Source: Tenacibaculum discolor (GTDB lineage: Bacteria > Bacteroidota > Bacteroidia > Flavobacteriales > Flavobacteriaceae). Taken from it: a DNA stretch of 64,000 nt. The stretch spans positions 247,599-311,598 of the forward strand of contig NZ_RCCS01000009.1 of assembly GCF_003664185.1 (NCBI RefSeq), in the 5' to 3' direction. The position numbers and the translations under genes are program-made. Of this stretch, positions 44,472-54,270 are shown piece by piece. How positions within the stretch are numbered: position 1 is the stretch's first letter; the number at the start of each line of letters is the position of its first letter. The notes under the pieces were generated by a model, which saw nothing but the letters and a program-made list of their open reading frames with translations, was not told where the DNA came from and ran no database searches.

Positions 44472-44623
44472 TTCATCATAATTATTTCCAACGGTCTCGA
44501 ATATGAGTAGTTGAGTGGATTAGCATTTAATTTGGAACCACAAATCAAACTAAAAATCCGCGAGAATTTTCATAAGTAGGCGAGAATAAGCAATTACTTA
44601 TAGTCATTGTTGGGTGTAATTTT

Positions 44624-45892
44624 TTATTTTTCGTTTTTAGGTGATAAACATGTTGAATCTTCACAATATGCAGCAACCCAATCTGAATCCTTGGCAACAC
44701 CGAATTTATTATTTGGGGCAATGTATACTCCTTCAGGACTAATGAAATTTACGTGAACATGATTTGGTACATTCTTATAATCACTATGATTTTGAATATT
44801 TACTGCAACTCCAATTACATCTCCTCTCTTAACTCCATTTTCAATAGCATTTTTTGTGGCTTCTGAACTTCGAATGTATAGTGTTTCTTGACGATGTCCT
44901 GTAATTCTATTGGTTACTCGTATCATATCAAAACCTTTATATACACTCTTATGATAGGTAACATCACCGTCTATAGCTGCTAATATTACATCACCCTCTT
45001 TTGCAGCATAATCTGTACCTTTATGGAGTCTATATCTGTAAGTTTTATTGCCTTTTGCATCTAAAATAGGTTTGTCATTTTTATCTTTTATTAATGAAGC
45101 TCTTCTTGCACCTGTCATTGGATGACCGTTTTTAGCTTTTCTTAATTTGTTAGTTTTTGTTACAGGTCCAGGAGCTTCAGAAAACCATGTCATACCACCT
45201 CGTAATTCTGGTGATATTAACCAACCTGCAACAAACTTATCGCCAATGTTTTTTTCCCAATCTTCCATTTCTATTTTTCTAGTCCAATCTAAAATTTCTG
45301 GCCAGTCATCAAATAAAGTACCCTCTGGCACAGGCTTTTCTGAAAGGCTTCCACTTTTGTCTAATAAGGTTGCTTCGCCATTAGAGTTAACAGAAATTCC
45401 ACCACCACATGGTCTAGCTGGACCAGCCAATTTCATTAAGCTATCCTTTTCTTTTTCATTTATTTTTCCTTGGTCAAATTTTCTTTGAACAGTTTTTCTT
45501 TCGCTATTCTCTCCACAAACTGTTGCCCAAAAGTAATTCCACTCTGTAACAACATCTTCTCTAGCAACTGTTAAAGTTTGGTCCATATCAAATTTTGCAT
45601 TAGTTAATTCTCTATCGATATCTTTTTTTATCGTAGTCAGTTCTCTGTCAACATCTTCTTTAGCTTTTGTAAGGTTTTTGTCAATATTTTCTTTTGATTT
45701 CGTGGCTTCTTTATCAACATCTTTTTTAGCTTTTGTCAATGTTTTATCTACACTTTTCTTTGTTTTAGTAAGTTCTCTATCAACATTTTTTTTAAGTTTT
45801 TTAAATGCTTTACCAATATCTCCAAATTGAGAATAACCATTAAATGACAAAAACAACACTGTTAAAGTCGTGAGTAAAATTCTTTTTTTCAT
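44624..45892 (-). CDS. M23/LytM-type metallopeptidase with N-terminal coiled coil
   Basis: 422 aa. Signal peptide (residues 1-21). Residues 36-112 are seven consecutive 11-residue repeats of the form xVDxxLTxAKx, an extended coiled coil. The C-terminal LytM domain holds the zinc ligands: HKGTDYAA near residue 285 and HVHVNF near 375, both present. Family knowledge: such enzymes cut peptidoglycan cross-bridges, and coiled-coil-bearing ones (EnvC, NlpD) often activate amidases. Located in an accessory region with no cell-wall genes nearby. Confidence 0.8.
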   Translation of the reverse strand: MKKRILLTTLTVLFLSFNGYSQFGDIGKAFKKLKKNVDRELTKTKKSVDKTLTKAKKDVDKEATKSKENIDKNLTKAKEDVDRELTTIKKDIDRELTNAKFDMDQTLTVAREDVVTEWNYFWATVCGENSERKTVQRKFDQGKINEKEKDSLMKLAGPARPCGGGISVNSNGEATLLDKSGSLSEKPVPEGTLFDDWPEILDWTRKIEMEDWEKNIGDKFVAGWLISPELRGGMTWFSEAPGPVTKTNKLRKAKNGHPMTGARRASLIKDKNDKPILDAKGNKTYRYRLHKGTDYAAKEGDVILAAIDGDVTYHKSVYKGFDMIRVTNRITGHRQETLYIRSSEATKNAIENGVKRGDVIGVAVNIQNHSDYKNVPNHVHVNFISPEGVYIAPNNKFGVAKDSDWVAAYCEDSTCLSPKNEK

Positions 45893-46218
45893 GGTTCTAT
45901 TATATTAAAATGTTGATTCTTATAATTACACTCAACTCGTTATATATCAAACTTTAGTTCTTTTATCCCGATAAAAACATGGAATATCATAAGGTTTAGC
46001 AATTTTTATACACTATTAAATATATCAAAACCAATACTTTGTTAAAAGTAAAGTTATCAACGAGCTACTCTTATTTATTAATTAATTATAAAAGTGATTT
46101 GCTCTTACAATTCTTACGAATCTAACACAAAGTGTGTAAACATTATTACGGAATCCCATAAGCTCAGCTATTTAGGTTATAAAAGTTGTTTTTTAGAGTA
46201 GCAACGGTTCTTTATATC
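45893..46218. other. Gene-free AT-rich stretch
   Basis: About 330 bp upstream of the M23 gene. It should hold that gene's promoter on the minus strand, but I see no clear -7 box, RNA gene or inverted repeat. Confidence 0.6.
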
Positions 46219-46480
46219 GTTGTTTGGGTCGCTAATACTACGGCATGCTCCGTTAACTCCATGGCATGCTCCGTTGATACCAAGGCATGGGTCGCTGATA
46301 TCACGGCATGCTCCGTTAACTCCACGGCACGGGTCGCTGATATCACGGCACGCTCCGTTGACACCACGGCACGGGTCGCTGATATTACGGCATGCTCCGT
46401 TAACACCACGGCACAGGTCGCTGATACTACGGCATGCTCCGTTAACATCACGGCATGGGTCGCTGATACTACGGCTATCC
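46219..46480. repeat. 21-bp tandem repeat array, about 12 units
   Basis: Eleven clean 21-bp units from 46240 to 46470, plus a degenerate one before and half of one after. Two unit types mostly alternate: ACGGCATGCTCCGTTAACTCC and ACGGCACGGGTCGCTGATATC, giving a 42-bp higher period. The block is much GC-richer than the surroundings. Because 21 is a multiple of three, frames stay open on both strands as heptapeptide repeats (for example ACSVNST/ARVADIT), so the apparent reading frames here are not evidence of a gene. No protein family recognised. Confidence 0.9.
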
Positions 46481-47100
46481 TCCTACTCTTAAATCTGTAT
46501 GGATTCAATCCAACGTTCTCGGTCTACGTATTAACGAGTTAGATTTTACATAGAAAAATCTTTTTCTAAGCTATTATTCTTTTTCCATTGATGAAAAAGA
46601 AACAAAAAATCTAGCCTTAACCATCCTGCACTCAAAAATAATCATCCACAAACCTAAATTAAAATAACTCGCTATCGCTCAAACAGATTTTAATTTTAAC
46701 GGTTCTTGCGGTGTTATTTTTGGCTTGCCTGCTTATGACGGGGTGCTTTTTTAGTAGTCTCTTTAATCAAAGTATGCTGTTTCGAACTGACAGTACAAAA
46801 AAATATTCGCAACTAGTATAAAAGATATACTTCTGATAGTCTGCCTGTTAAAAAAAAGCAAAAATTGACCATCGCATTTGTTTTTTATACCCCAACACTA
46901 TAATTTAGAAGTGGTTAAGAAAAAGAAACTAACAAAATGCTATGATTGTATTGCTAAAACCATCTAATTTTTTATGGATTTTTAACTAGTGGCAAGGGGC
47001 TCTCCTGCTATTATAATCTTATTGTTTCTTATGATTACCTATGGGTAGCGTGTATTACGCTTCCCTAAAAACTCTCGTGTAACTTAAATTAAATATTAAT
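46481..47100. other. Non-coding stretch with dispersed repeat sequence
   Basis: No convincing gene. Around 46560-46620 lies TCTTTTTCCATTGATGAAAAAGAAAC and from 46660 AACTCGCTATCGCTC...AACGGTTCTTGCGGTG, sequences I recall as common between genes in this family. Near 47030-47090 is the probable promoter region of the next gene. Confidence 0.45.
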
Positions 47101-48072
47101 ATGGAAACAAGAAGAAAATTCAAAGGATCAGATGCTTTTTTAGCTGAAAGCGCACGTACAATTTACAACCTTTTTACGCAAGATTTGGAGCGTTTTACCG
47201 CTTTCAATGCCCGATTTACGAGTGAGTATGAAACTGCTTTTTTAAATCAGATTGATGCGGCAGATACGGTAGTTACCGATGTAAGTACCTTGGCTAAACA
47301 AGGAGTGGAAACGCAAAAGGTGTTGATAGAAATGCAAAATGCAAGTCGTGTGTATAATCGTATAAAAAGTCATGCTATGTGGGCTTTTCCTGATAATCCT
47401 GCGGTATTAAAAGAGTTTACAACTGGCTATAGAGATGCAAGTAAGAATCAGCCTAAAATGTTGGTGTTTTTAGAAACGTTAGAAAAAGTGGTAACAAATT
47501 ATTTAGATGATTTGACCGATGCGAATAAAGGCGGAATGCCTGCATCTATTGTGGAAGAGTTGGCAACAATTAAAGACGAATTAAAAAACGCGAACACTCA
47601 GCAAGAGGTATATAAAAAACAACGTTTGGTTATTACTCAAGATCGTATTTCGGCTTTAAACGATTGTTATACAACGCTTGTTCAAATTATGAATGCAGCT
47701 CAGTTAGTATTTGCCAATGAGCCTGCAAAAAGGGCGCAGTATAGCTATCGTCCAACTACAGGAAGCAGCTCTATTACTGATTTTGTGGGACAGGTAGCGC
47801 CTAATGAAACCAAGGTGATTACTCAGGTATCGTATGACAAAGAGGGTTTTATTGGTTTTGAAAACAGAGGAGAAACCACACTACAGTTCGACATTAGTAC
47901 CGACGAGGTTACCTTAAACGGCAATATGGTTGAGTTGGAAAGTGGCGCTATCAACAACCAGCCAATGGAATGGTTACTAGCGGATGTTGCCAACGGTACC
48001 AAAGTGAATATTTTGGCATATAATCCGTCTACTACCTCAACGGGAAGTTATTGGGTTAGTACGGATGTGTAG
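47101..48072 (+). CDS. Unknown helical protein
   Basis: 323 aa starting METRRKFKGSDAFLAESA. Residues 1-220 are mostly helical and soluble; the last 100 are beta-rich (FVGQVAPNETKVITQVSYD, FIGFENRGETTLQFDIST). No signal peptide, membrane segment or motif I recognise. GC content is a little above its neighbours. It stands alone between repeat blocks; a REP-like palindrome follows 25 bp after the stop. Function not assigned. Confidence 0.7.
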   Translation: METRRKFKGSDAFLAESARTIYNLFTQDLERFTAFNARFTSEYETAFLNQIDAADTVVTDVSTLAKQGVETQKVLIEMQNASRVYNRIKSHAMWAFPDNPAVLKEFTTGYRDASKNQPKMLVFLETLEKVVTNYLDDLTDANKGGMPASIVEELATIKDELKNANTQQEVYKKQRLVITQDRISALNDCYTTLVQIMNAAQLVFANEPAKRAQYSYRPTTGSSSITDFVGQVAPNETKVITQVSYDKEGFIGFENRGETTLQFDISTDEVTLNGNMVELESGAINNQPMEWLLADVANGTKVNILAYNPSTTSTGSYWVSTDV

Positions 48073-48096
48073 GGATATTTTTATATAAAAACAACG

Positions 48097-48187
48097 AACG
48101 TCATTACGAAGGAGGTACGACTGAAGTAATCTGTTTATTTTTAACTAGAAACATAAAGATTACTGCGTTATCACTCGTAATGACGTT
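48097..48187. repeat. REP-like palindromic element, copy 1
   Basis: Outer arms AACGTCATTACGA / TCGTAATGACGTT are perfect over 13 bp; inner arms AGTAATCT / AGATTACT form a second stem. Same family as 49920-50035. Confidence 0.8.
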
Positions 48188-48209
48188 TTTTTTGTGATTT
48201 TTATTAAAA

Positions 48210-48716
48210 TTATTGGTATTGTTTATCTCCTCCAAGATGGTTTGCTATTACTAAAATTGTCTGCCAGCAGTCAGGAAGTGATGTAGAATTTCCTCTTACA
48301 CATTTTACAAAACCAGAAGGTTCTGGAAGTCCAAATTCGGTTTCTTTATATTGCTGAACTTCTGAAGTAAGTATAATATCTTGTCCCTCTACCCAAGCTT
48401 TTACTCTAACATCGTCAGACAAAACTCTAATTGCATTAGTTACTAAATAAGTACCTGTATTTTCAACAACCATATAATCCATTTCACTAAGTCCATTAGG
48501 CAAAGACCCAAATGCAATTGCAGCATTTAGTACTTTAATTTTTGTTGAATTTGAATTCGGTTGATTTGTCCAAATAGATGTTTGGTCAGTCTCTGTTTTA
48601 ATAGTTGATACATCAGATGTTTGACTTGAAGTATCCTTAGCTACTGTCTTTTTATAACTTGTGCATGAAATACTTATTAATCCGAGAATTATTGTAATAA
48701 TATAAAGAGTTCTCAT
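48210..48716 (-). CDS. Unknown lipoprotein
   Basis: 168 aa. Lipobox SISC with Cys at residue 18, followed by a Ser/Thr-rich linker. The rest is a single domain with VLNAAIAFGSLPNG and an LPDCWQTILVIANHLGG C-terminus, two cysteines there suggesting a disulfide. Exported to the periplasm or membrane. No family recognised. On the same strand as the beta-rich protein upstream, 150 bp apart. Confidence 0.65.
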   Translation of the reverse strand: MRTLYIITIILGLISISCTSYKKTVAKDTSSQTSDVSTIKTETDQTSIWTNQPNSNSTKIKVLNAAIAFGSLPNGLSEMDYMVVENTGTYLVTNAIRVLSDDVRVKAWVEGQDIILTSEVQQYKETEFGLPEPSGFVKCVRGNSTSLPDCWQTILVIANHLGGDKQYQ

Positions 48717-48865
48717 AATTGTTTTTTGGTAGTTTAATTACTTCGTGCTATTAAAAATGATATCACTATGTTTCTTTAGCTTATGAATAAAAGTTTTACA
48801 CATTAACCAAAATAACCTAATCTATTACAGATTAATAAATATAGACCAAAGGGGTAAGTTTTTTA

Positions 48866-49528
48866 TTAATTTAGAATATAAATAATTTTCAATGATACTG
48901 ATGGAATATACTTATCTATGAAATAATCATTATCATCAAGGTTTAATGACATTAATTTTGAGCCCTTTACCTCAACTGTTTGTCCATTCAACTCTTTCAA
49001 AAAATCCCTTGGTTGTCTAAAAGAAATCATTTCATAAGTAAGCGCAAGTTGAACATTTTCTCCAAAAGTGTATCCAAGCCCTAAACCCCCGTCTAATTTC
49101 TGATTGAATAGTCCTGCACCTCCTAAAGCAGAATTAAAGGTAACTAAATTAATTGTTGTAACTATTGATAATCCACTCGGAACAAAATACGGGTTTCCAA
49201 CTGGGTTACCACTTACATCTAGTTTTCGATAATACCTTCCCCCCCCTAACCATTTGCTTAAAATCGCGAATGATAGTGTAGTAGATAGAAGAAAAGATGT
49301 TCTAGATGTATTTTGCAAAGTTAAAGTAGTGTCAATTGGAGATATTCTTGCATCAACCAATTCATCAAAAGTTTGATTAAAACCAAAAGACACACCAAAT
49401 TTGATCCCTTTCTTCTTAATATGACCTAGGCTATCTGCATCTTTTTTTGAAATCTCTTTAGTTCCTTCAATCTGTGAAAAAGAAAAAAGAGTATTCAATA
49501 AAAAAATTAGTAGTAAGATTTTTTTCAT
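48866..49528 (-). CDS. Probable outer-membrane beta-barrel protein, unknown
   Basis: 220 aa. Signal peptide (ILLLIFLLNTLFSFSQ). The mature part is mostly alternating strands with Gly and aromatic residues (GVSFGFNQTFDE, LGLGYTFGENVQLALTYEMI), ending YIPSVSLKIIYILN with a hydrophobic terminal strand, as outer-membrane barrels have. Length fits an eight-stranded barrel. Role unknown. Confidence 0.6.
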   Translation of the reverse strand: MKKILLLIFLLNTLFSFSQIEGTKEISKKDADSLGHIKKKGIKFGVSFGFNQTFDELVDARISPIDTTLTLQNTSRTSFLLSTTLSFAILSKWLGGGRYYRKLDVSGNPVGNPYFVPSGLSIVTTINLVTFNSALGGAGLFNQKLDGGLGLGYTFGENVQLALTYEMISFRQPRDFLKELNGQTVEVKGSKLMSLNLDDNDYFIDKYIPSVSLKIIYILN

Positions 49529-50072
49529 AATTTTATATTTTTAAATTAGTTAGGATTCATAAAGTTTAATTCCTTATAAACCTAAAAAAACATATTTGTA
49601 AAAAATTACGGAAACCCTCTAAACCAGATATTTAAGTCATAAAAGTTATTTTATTCATCATTAATGTAGTATTAAACTGAGTATAGAGTAGATGTATACT
49701 TAATAGTATTGCTCAATAAACTAGTGCCTTCATTTTCTTTGCTTGTCCAAAGAAAACGAACCAAAAGAAAGGACACTTTTACGAGGAATTTTTAAACTTT
49801 GTTTAAAAACGTCTGAAAAACGATGCGAGGCAAAGCCTCTGAATCTCATCGCTTTTTCATACTATTCTGCGTAAAAGAGCTTCGAAAAACTCCTTTTTAA
49901 AATTTAATTTTTATTAGCTAACGTCATTACGAAGAAGGTACGACTGAAGTAATCTGTTTATTTCAAATTATAAACTTAAAGATTACTTCGTTTTAGCCTG
50001 TCTTGAGCGACAGTCGAAAGGCTCGTAATGACGTTTTATTTAAGTGGTTAATTTTCTAAGATGTGTAGTAGC
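49529..50072. other. Non-coding stretch dominated by dispersed repeats
   Basis: No gene seen. From about 49722 to 49912 lies a conserved-looking block (TTTCTTTGCTTGTCCAAAG, ACGATGCGAGGCAAAGCC) with internal dyads and GGTTCG/CTTTTACG motifs that I recall from other Bacteroidota intergenic DNA. It is followed directly by REP-like copy 2. Confidence 0.5.
49920..50035. repeat. REP-like palindromic element, copy 2 with internal hairpin
   Basis: Same 13-bp outer arms as copy 1 (AACGTCATTACGA), same inner AGTAATCT / AGATTACT, plus an extra AGCCTGTC...AGGCT hairpin near 49996-50023. Confidence 0.8.
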
Positions 50073-50468
50073 TCAGTTTTTCTCTGGCAAAGTAGTTGTA
50101 AAATCTAAACTATATTTTTCTCCTATCTTATAGTTAAGAACTCCATCCTTTTGAAAGGAATCCAATCTCTTTAATTTTTCTAATGGAGCATCTTCTGTTA
50201 TTCTCATTATTTGATGCCCATATTTCTCAATACGTCCATTATAAAAAACTAAACAACTATAAAGTGTTTCAGGCTTTGTACTTTTAAAAAACAAGAATTT
50301 TCGTTTTGGTTCTTTTCTATATAAATAGACCGTTAAGTCATACATAAAATTCTCAATCCAACATATCTCTAATACAATAGTTCCTTCTAAACAGTCTCTT
50401 TCAGCTTTTAAATAGTAGAATGTATCAGCATACCTTCTTTTATTTTCAGTAATTATTTTCCAATTCAT
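50073..50468 (-). CDS. Unknown small protein
   Basis: 131 aa beginning MNWKIITENKRRYADTFYY, strand-rich, with no signal peptide or known motif. Basic stretch RKEPKRKFLFFKSTKPE in the middle. Coding is suggested by the open frame and codon use like its neighbours, but no family is recognised. It stands alone near a REP-like repeat. Confidence 0.55.
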   Translation of the reverse strand: MNWKIITENKRRYADTFYYLKAERDCLEGTIVLEICWIENFMYDLTVYLYRKEPKRKFLFFKSTKPETLYSCLVFYNGRIEKYGHQIMRITEDAPLEKLKRLDSFQKDGVLNYKIGEKYSLDFTTTLPEKN

Positions 50469-50623
50469 AGTTATACTAACATCTTATATAAGCTTAGCTA
50501 TATAGTTTGAACACCCAATTTAATAAATATGGGACTAGTAATGATTTATACACCCTTACTCTTTTCTAAAAATCTCATTAATTTAGTATTAAATCAATCA
50601 CGGTCAAAGCCTAATAAAGAAAA

Positions 50624-50645
50624 GACGCTTCTAAAAAGAAGCGCC
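50624..50645 (-). terminator. Terminator after pccB
   Basis: CGCTTCT / AGAAGCG stem, followed on the minus strand by TCTTTTCTTT, 27 bp beyond the pccB stop. Confidence 0.7.
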
Positions 50646-50671
50646 TCTTAAAAATATTGATATGTATTTTG

Positions 50672-52213
50672 TTACAACGGAATATTCCCGTGTTTTCTAT
50701 TAGGTCTTTCTACCTTTTTACCTTCTAACATCGCAAAAGCTTTGATTAGTTTTCTACGGGTATCTTGTGGTAAAATAACCTCATCTACAAATCCGCGTTC
50801 TGCTGCACGGTACGGATTGGCAAATTTATCAGCATATTCAGCTTCTTTCTCGGCAAGCTTCGCTTCGTGGTCGTCTGCTTCGGCAATTTCCTTTTTAAAG
50901 ATAATTTCACTTGCTCCCTTCGCTCCCATTACCGCAATTTCTGCACTAGGCCATGCAAAGTTCATATCGGCACCAATATGTTTTGAGTTCATTACGTCGT
51001 ACGCTCCACCATAAGCTTTACGGGTAATTACACTTACTCTTGGCACGGTAGCCTCACTTAACGCATACAATAGTTTTGCTCCGTTGGTAATAATCGCATT
51101 CCACTCTTGATCGGTTCCTGGTAAGAATCCTGGTACATCTACCAACACCAATAACGGAATATTAAAACAATCACAAAAACGGGTAAAACGTGCTGCTTTT
51201 TTAGAGCTGTTTACATCCAAACATCCTGCTAAACTCATCGGTTGATTGGCAACAATCCCAACACTTCTTCCTCCTAAACGCGCAAATCCGACTACGATAT
51301 TATCAGCATAATCTTTATGAATTTCAAAGAACGAATCTGCATCAGCAATACCATCAATCACCGCACGCATATCGTACGGCTTGTTGGCATTATCTGGAAC
51401 GATGTTGGCTAATTCTTCTCTAATCTCATCGCCTAATTCAAACGGTAATTTCGCCGTGGTTTCCTGATTATTCTGCGGCATATAACTCAACAATGTTTTA
51501 ATATCTTCTAAACATTGCACATCGTTCGCTGCCGTTAAATGCGTAACTCCCGATTTGGTTGCATGCGTACTTGCTCCTCCTAATTCTTCCGAAGTAACTT
51601 CTTCGTTGGTTACCGTTTTTACTACGTTAGGTCCCGTAACAAACATATAACTTGAATTTTCTACCATGATGGTAAAATCGGTCATGGCTGGTGAATACAC
51701 TGCTCCTCCTGCACAAGGTCCCATAATTGCTGAGATTTGTGGAATGACTCCTGATGCTTGTACGTTGCGATAAAAAATATCGGCATAACCACCTAACGAA
51801 CGTACTCCTTCTTGAATACGTGCTCCACCAGAATCGTTCAATCCGATTAATGGCGCTCCTACTTTTACGGCTAAATCCATAATCTTACAGATTTTTTCGG
51901 CATGTGTTTCTGATAACGAACCTCCAAATACCGTAAAATCTTGTGCAAATACGTACACAAGACGTCCGTTTACAGTTCCGTATCCTGTTACCACTCCGTC
52001 ACCATAAAACTTCTGATTTTCCATTCCAAAATCAGTCGTTCGGTGTGTTACCAAAATACCTACTTCTTCAAAAGAACCTTCATCTAAGAAATAATTAATA
52101 CGCTCACGTGCTGTTAATTTTCCTTTTTGATGATGACGGTCGATACGTTGTTGTCCACCTCCTAATTTTGCTTCGGTTACTTTATGTTGTAATTCTTCTA
52201 TTTTAGATTTCAT
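50672..52213 (-). CDS. pccB: Acyl-CoA carboxylase carboxyltransferase (beta) subunit
   Basis: 513 aa, the size of propionyl-CoA or acetyl-CoA carboxylase beta. Landmarks: [26 protein letters not shown], and the C-terminal [13 protein letters not shown] and [13 protein letters not shown]. It transfers CO2 from carboxybiotin to the acyl-CoA. It lies last in the accB-accC-pccB set, which together supply all parts of a biotin-dependent carboxylase. The acyl substrate (propionyl or acetyl) is uncertain. Confidence 0.88.
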   Translation of the reverse strand: MKSKIEELQHKVTEAKLGGGQQRIDRHHQKGKLTARERINYFLDEGSFEEVGILVTHRTTDFGMENQKFYGDGVVTGYGTVNGRLVYVFAQDFTVFGGSLSETHAEKICKIMDLAVKVGAPLIGLNDSGGARIQEGVRSLGGYADIFYRNVQASGVIPQISAIMGPCAGGAVYSPAMTDFTIMVENSSYMFVTGPNVVKTVTNEEVTSEELGGASTHATKSGVTHLTAANDVQCLEDIKTLLSYMPQNNQETTAKLPFELGDEIREELANIVPDNANKPYDMRAVIDGIADADSFFEIHKDYADNIVVGFARLGGRSVGIVANQPMSLAGCLDVNSSKKAARFTRFCDCFNIPLLVLVDVPGFLPGTDQEWNAIITNGAKLLYALSEATVPRVSVITRKAYGGAYDVMNSKHIGADMNFAWPSAEIAVMGAKGASEIIFKKEIAEADDHEAKLAEKEAEYADKFANPYRAAERGFVDEVILPQDTRRKLIKAFAMLEGKKVERPNRKHGNIPL

Positions 52214-52228
52214 CTATATTCTTTTTTT

Positions 52229-52336
52229 GGGCGTTCCCCAAGGGTCGGGCTTTCCGCTATATCTTTTGTTGGTTCTCGATACTTGCTTCGCAAACTCGAA
52301 CTGACAACAAAAGGATGCCGCTGCAACCCCTAACGC
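52229..52336. repeat. Dispersed intergenic repeat between accC and pccB
   Basis: From GGGCGTTCCCC to CCTAACGC, with outer GCGTT/AACGC arms and an inner CTTTTGTTG / CAACAAAAG stem. I recall this sequence family (GGGCTTTCCGCTATATC, CCGCTGCAACCCCTAACGC) from many flavobacterial genomes. It fills nearly the whole gap in the operon. Confidence 0.65.
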
Positions 52337-52346
52337 ACATGATGTA

Positions 52347-53783
52347 TTAACAAGTTTTTAAAATACGTTGCTCTTTTAAATACTGCTGTAAGGCTACTTG
52401 TGCAGCAATCTTTGCTTCCTTTTCATATCCTGCTTCTAACAACTCAGGCGTATAATATTTCTTTACAAAATGAGTATCGAAATTCCCTGATGTGAAAGCT
52501 TCGTGTTCACATACGAACTTTCCAAACGGCAACGTAGTTTCTATTCCTTTTACTTTATAATTACTAATGGCTTGCTTCATTAGCTCGATAGCTTCTTCTC
52601 GCGTATTTCCGTAGGTAATCAATTTAGAAATCATCGGATCGTAATAAATAGGAATTTCCATTCCTTCTTCAAAACCATCATCTACACGAATATTTTCTCC
52701 TTTCGGATGTTGATACACTTCCAACACTCCAATACTCGGTGCAAAATTATCTAACGGATCTTCAGCATATACACGCAATTCTAATGCGTGTCCGTTAATT
52801 TGTAAATCGTCTTGGGTGAATGATAGCTCCTCTCCTCTTGCTATTTTTATTTGCTGCTCTACTAAGTCTACTCCTGTAATAAGTTCCGTAACTGGATGCT
52901 CTACTTGTAAACGTGTATTCATTTCTAAGAAATAGAAGTTTTTGTTTTCATCTAATAAAAACTCTACGGTTCCTGCTCCTAAATAATCACAGGCTTTCGC
53001 AACTCTTACCGCTGCGGCTCCCATGGCTTCTCTAATTTCTGGAGTTAATACACTTGATGGTGCTTCTTCAACTACTTTTTGGTGGCGACGTTGTACCGAA
53101 CATTCACGTTCAAATAAGTGTACTACATTTCCGTGAGCATCTGCCAATACTTGGATTTCAATATGGCGTGGCGACCCTACATATTTTTCTATAAACACCG
53201 AACCATCACCAAAAGCTGATTCTGCCTCTGAAATTGCACGCTGCATTTGTTCTTTAATATCTGCTTCTTTTTCAACAACACGCATTCCTTTTCCTCCACC
53301 ACCTGCTGAAGCTTTGATTAAAATTGGATAGCCAATTTCATTTGCTACTTTCGATGCATACTCCACATCGGTTACCGCTTCATCAATCCCTGGAACCATT
53401 GGAATGTCATAGGCTTTTACCGCATCTTTTGCCGCAAGTTTGCTCCCCATCACCTCAATAGCATGTGTTTTAGGACCTATAAATACAATTCCTGCTTTTG
53501 CTACGGCTTCTCCAAAGGCTGCATTTTCACTTAAAAATCCGTATCCCGGGTGAATTCCATCTACATCTAACTCCTTTGCTACTTCAATAATTTTATCTCC
53601 TAATAAATACGATTGATTGGAAGGTGCAGGACCAATACATACTGCTTCGTCTGCAAAAGTTACGTGTGGTGAGTTTCTGTCTGCTTCCGAATAAACAGCT
53701 ACCGTTTTAATACCCATCTTTTTTGCCGTACGCATAACACGCAATGCAATTTCTCCTCTGTTTGCTACTAATATCTTTTTCAT
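52347..53783 (-). CDS. accC: Biotin carboxylase subunit
   Basis: 478 aa. ATP-grasp enzyme with KILVANRGEIALRV, KASAGGGGKGMRVV (ATP loop) and EFLLDENKNFYFLEMNTRLQVEHPVTE. It carboxylates the biotin on the BCCP encoded just upstream. The start is 1 bp after the accB stop. Full length compared with AccC (about 450) or the biotin carboxylase part of propionyl-CoA carboxylase alpha. Confidence 0.93.
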   Translation of the reverse strand: MKKILVANRGEIALRVMRTAKKMGIKTVAVYSEADRNSPHVTFADEAVCIGPAPSNQSYLLGDKIIEVAKELDVDGIHPGYGFLSENAAFGEAVAKAGIVFIGPKTHAIEVMGSKLAAKDAVKAYDIPMVPGIDEAVTDVEYASKVANEIGYPILIKASAGGGGKGMRVVEKEADIKEQMQRAISEAESAFGDGSVFIEKYVGSPRHIEIQVLADAHGNVVHLFERECSVQRRHQKVVEEAPSSVLTPEIREAMGAAAVRVAKACDYLGAGTVEFLLDENKNFYFLEMNTRLQVEHPVTELITGVDLVEQQIKIARGEELSFTQDDLQINGHALELRVYAEDPLDNFAPSIGVLEVYQHPKGENIRVDDGFEEGMEIPIYYDPMISKLITYGNTREEAIELMKQAISNYKVKGIETTLPFGKFVCEHEAFTSGNFDTHFVKKYYTPELLEAGYEKEAKIAAQVALQQYLKEQRILKTC

Positions 53784-53784
53784 A

Positions 53785-54270
53785 TTACTCCATTTCTATT
53801 AAAACCGTATTCTTTTCTACTTTATCACCTGCTTGTATCGCTACCGATTTTACAACTCCGTCTCTTGGTGCTTGTAAGGTATTTTCCATTTTCATGGCTT
53901 CTAACACTAAGATCCCATCTCCTTCTTTTACTTCTTGACCAATTTCAACATCTACAGAAACAATTAGCCCCGGCATTGGTGCCTTGATATCGTTTTCTTT
54001 TTTCTCTGCAGCTACTTCTAATCCTAACTCATCAATTAACATATCTAATTCATCAGCAATATTTACCTCGTAAGTATTTCCGTTGATTTGAATGGTATAT
54101 GTTTTTTTGTTGAAATTTGTTTGAAGTATGGTAGCTTGATACGATTGGTTACCCTCAAGTACATGGTAGTTATTTTTTGATTTTTCTACTATATCTAGCG
54201 TCTCTATCTGCGCTTCAGTAAAGTCAAAATCATGCGTTTTATTAACGCTCGTTTTAAAAGATTTACTCAT
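53785..54270 (-). CDS. accB: Biotin carboxyl carrier protein
   Basis: 161 aa. The C-terminal biotinyl domain has the EAMKMEN biotin-lysine motif near residue 132 and GEYEVNIADEL-type strands before it. An N-terminal stretch of about 85 residues is unlike AccB and may pair with the carboxylase. It is the swinging-arm carrier for the adjacent accC and pccB. No biotin ligase is nearby. Confidence 0.9.
   Translation of the reverse strand: MSKSFKTSVNKTHDFDFTEAQIETLDIVEKSKNNYHVLEGNQSYQATILQTNFNKKTYTIQINGNTYEVNIADELDMLIDELGLEVAAEKKENDIKAPMPGLIVSVDVEIGQEVKEGDGILVLEAMKMENTLQAPRDGVVKSVAIQAGDKVEKNTVLIEME

Noticed and set aside
46219..46480. CRISPR array
   Set aside because: Repeats are contiguous 21-bp units without unique spacers and no cas genes are nearby.
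46186..46542. Open frames of 90-118 codons on both strands over the tandem repeat
   Set aside because: All frames stay open because the unit is 21 bp; there is no independent sign of coding such as a family match.
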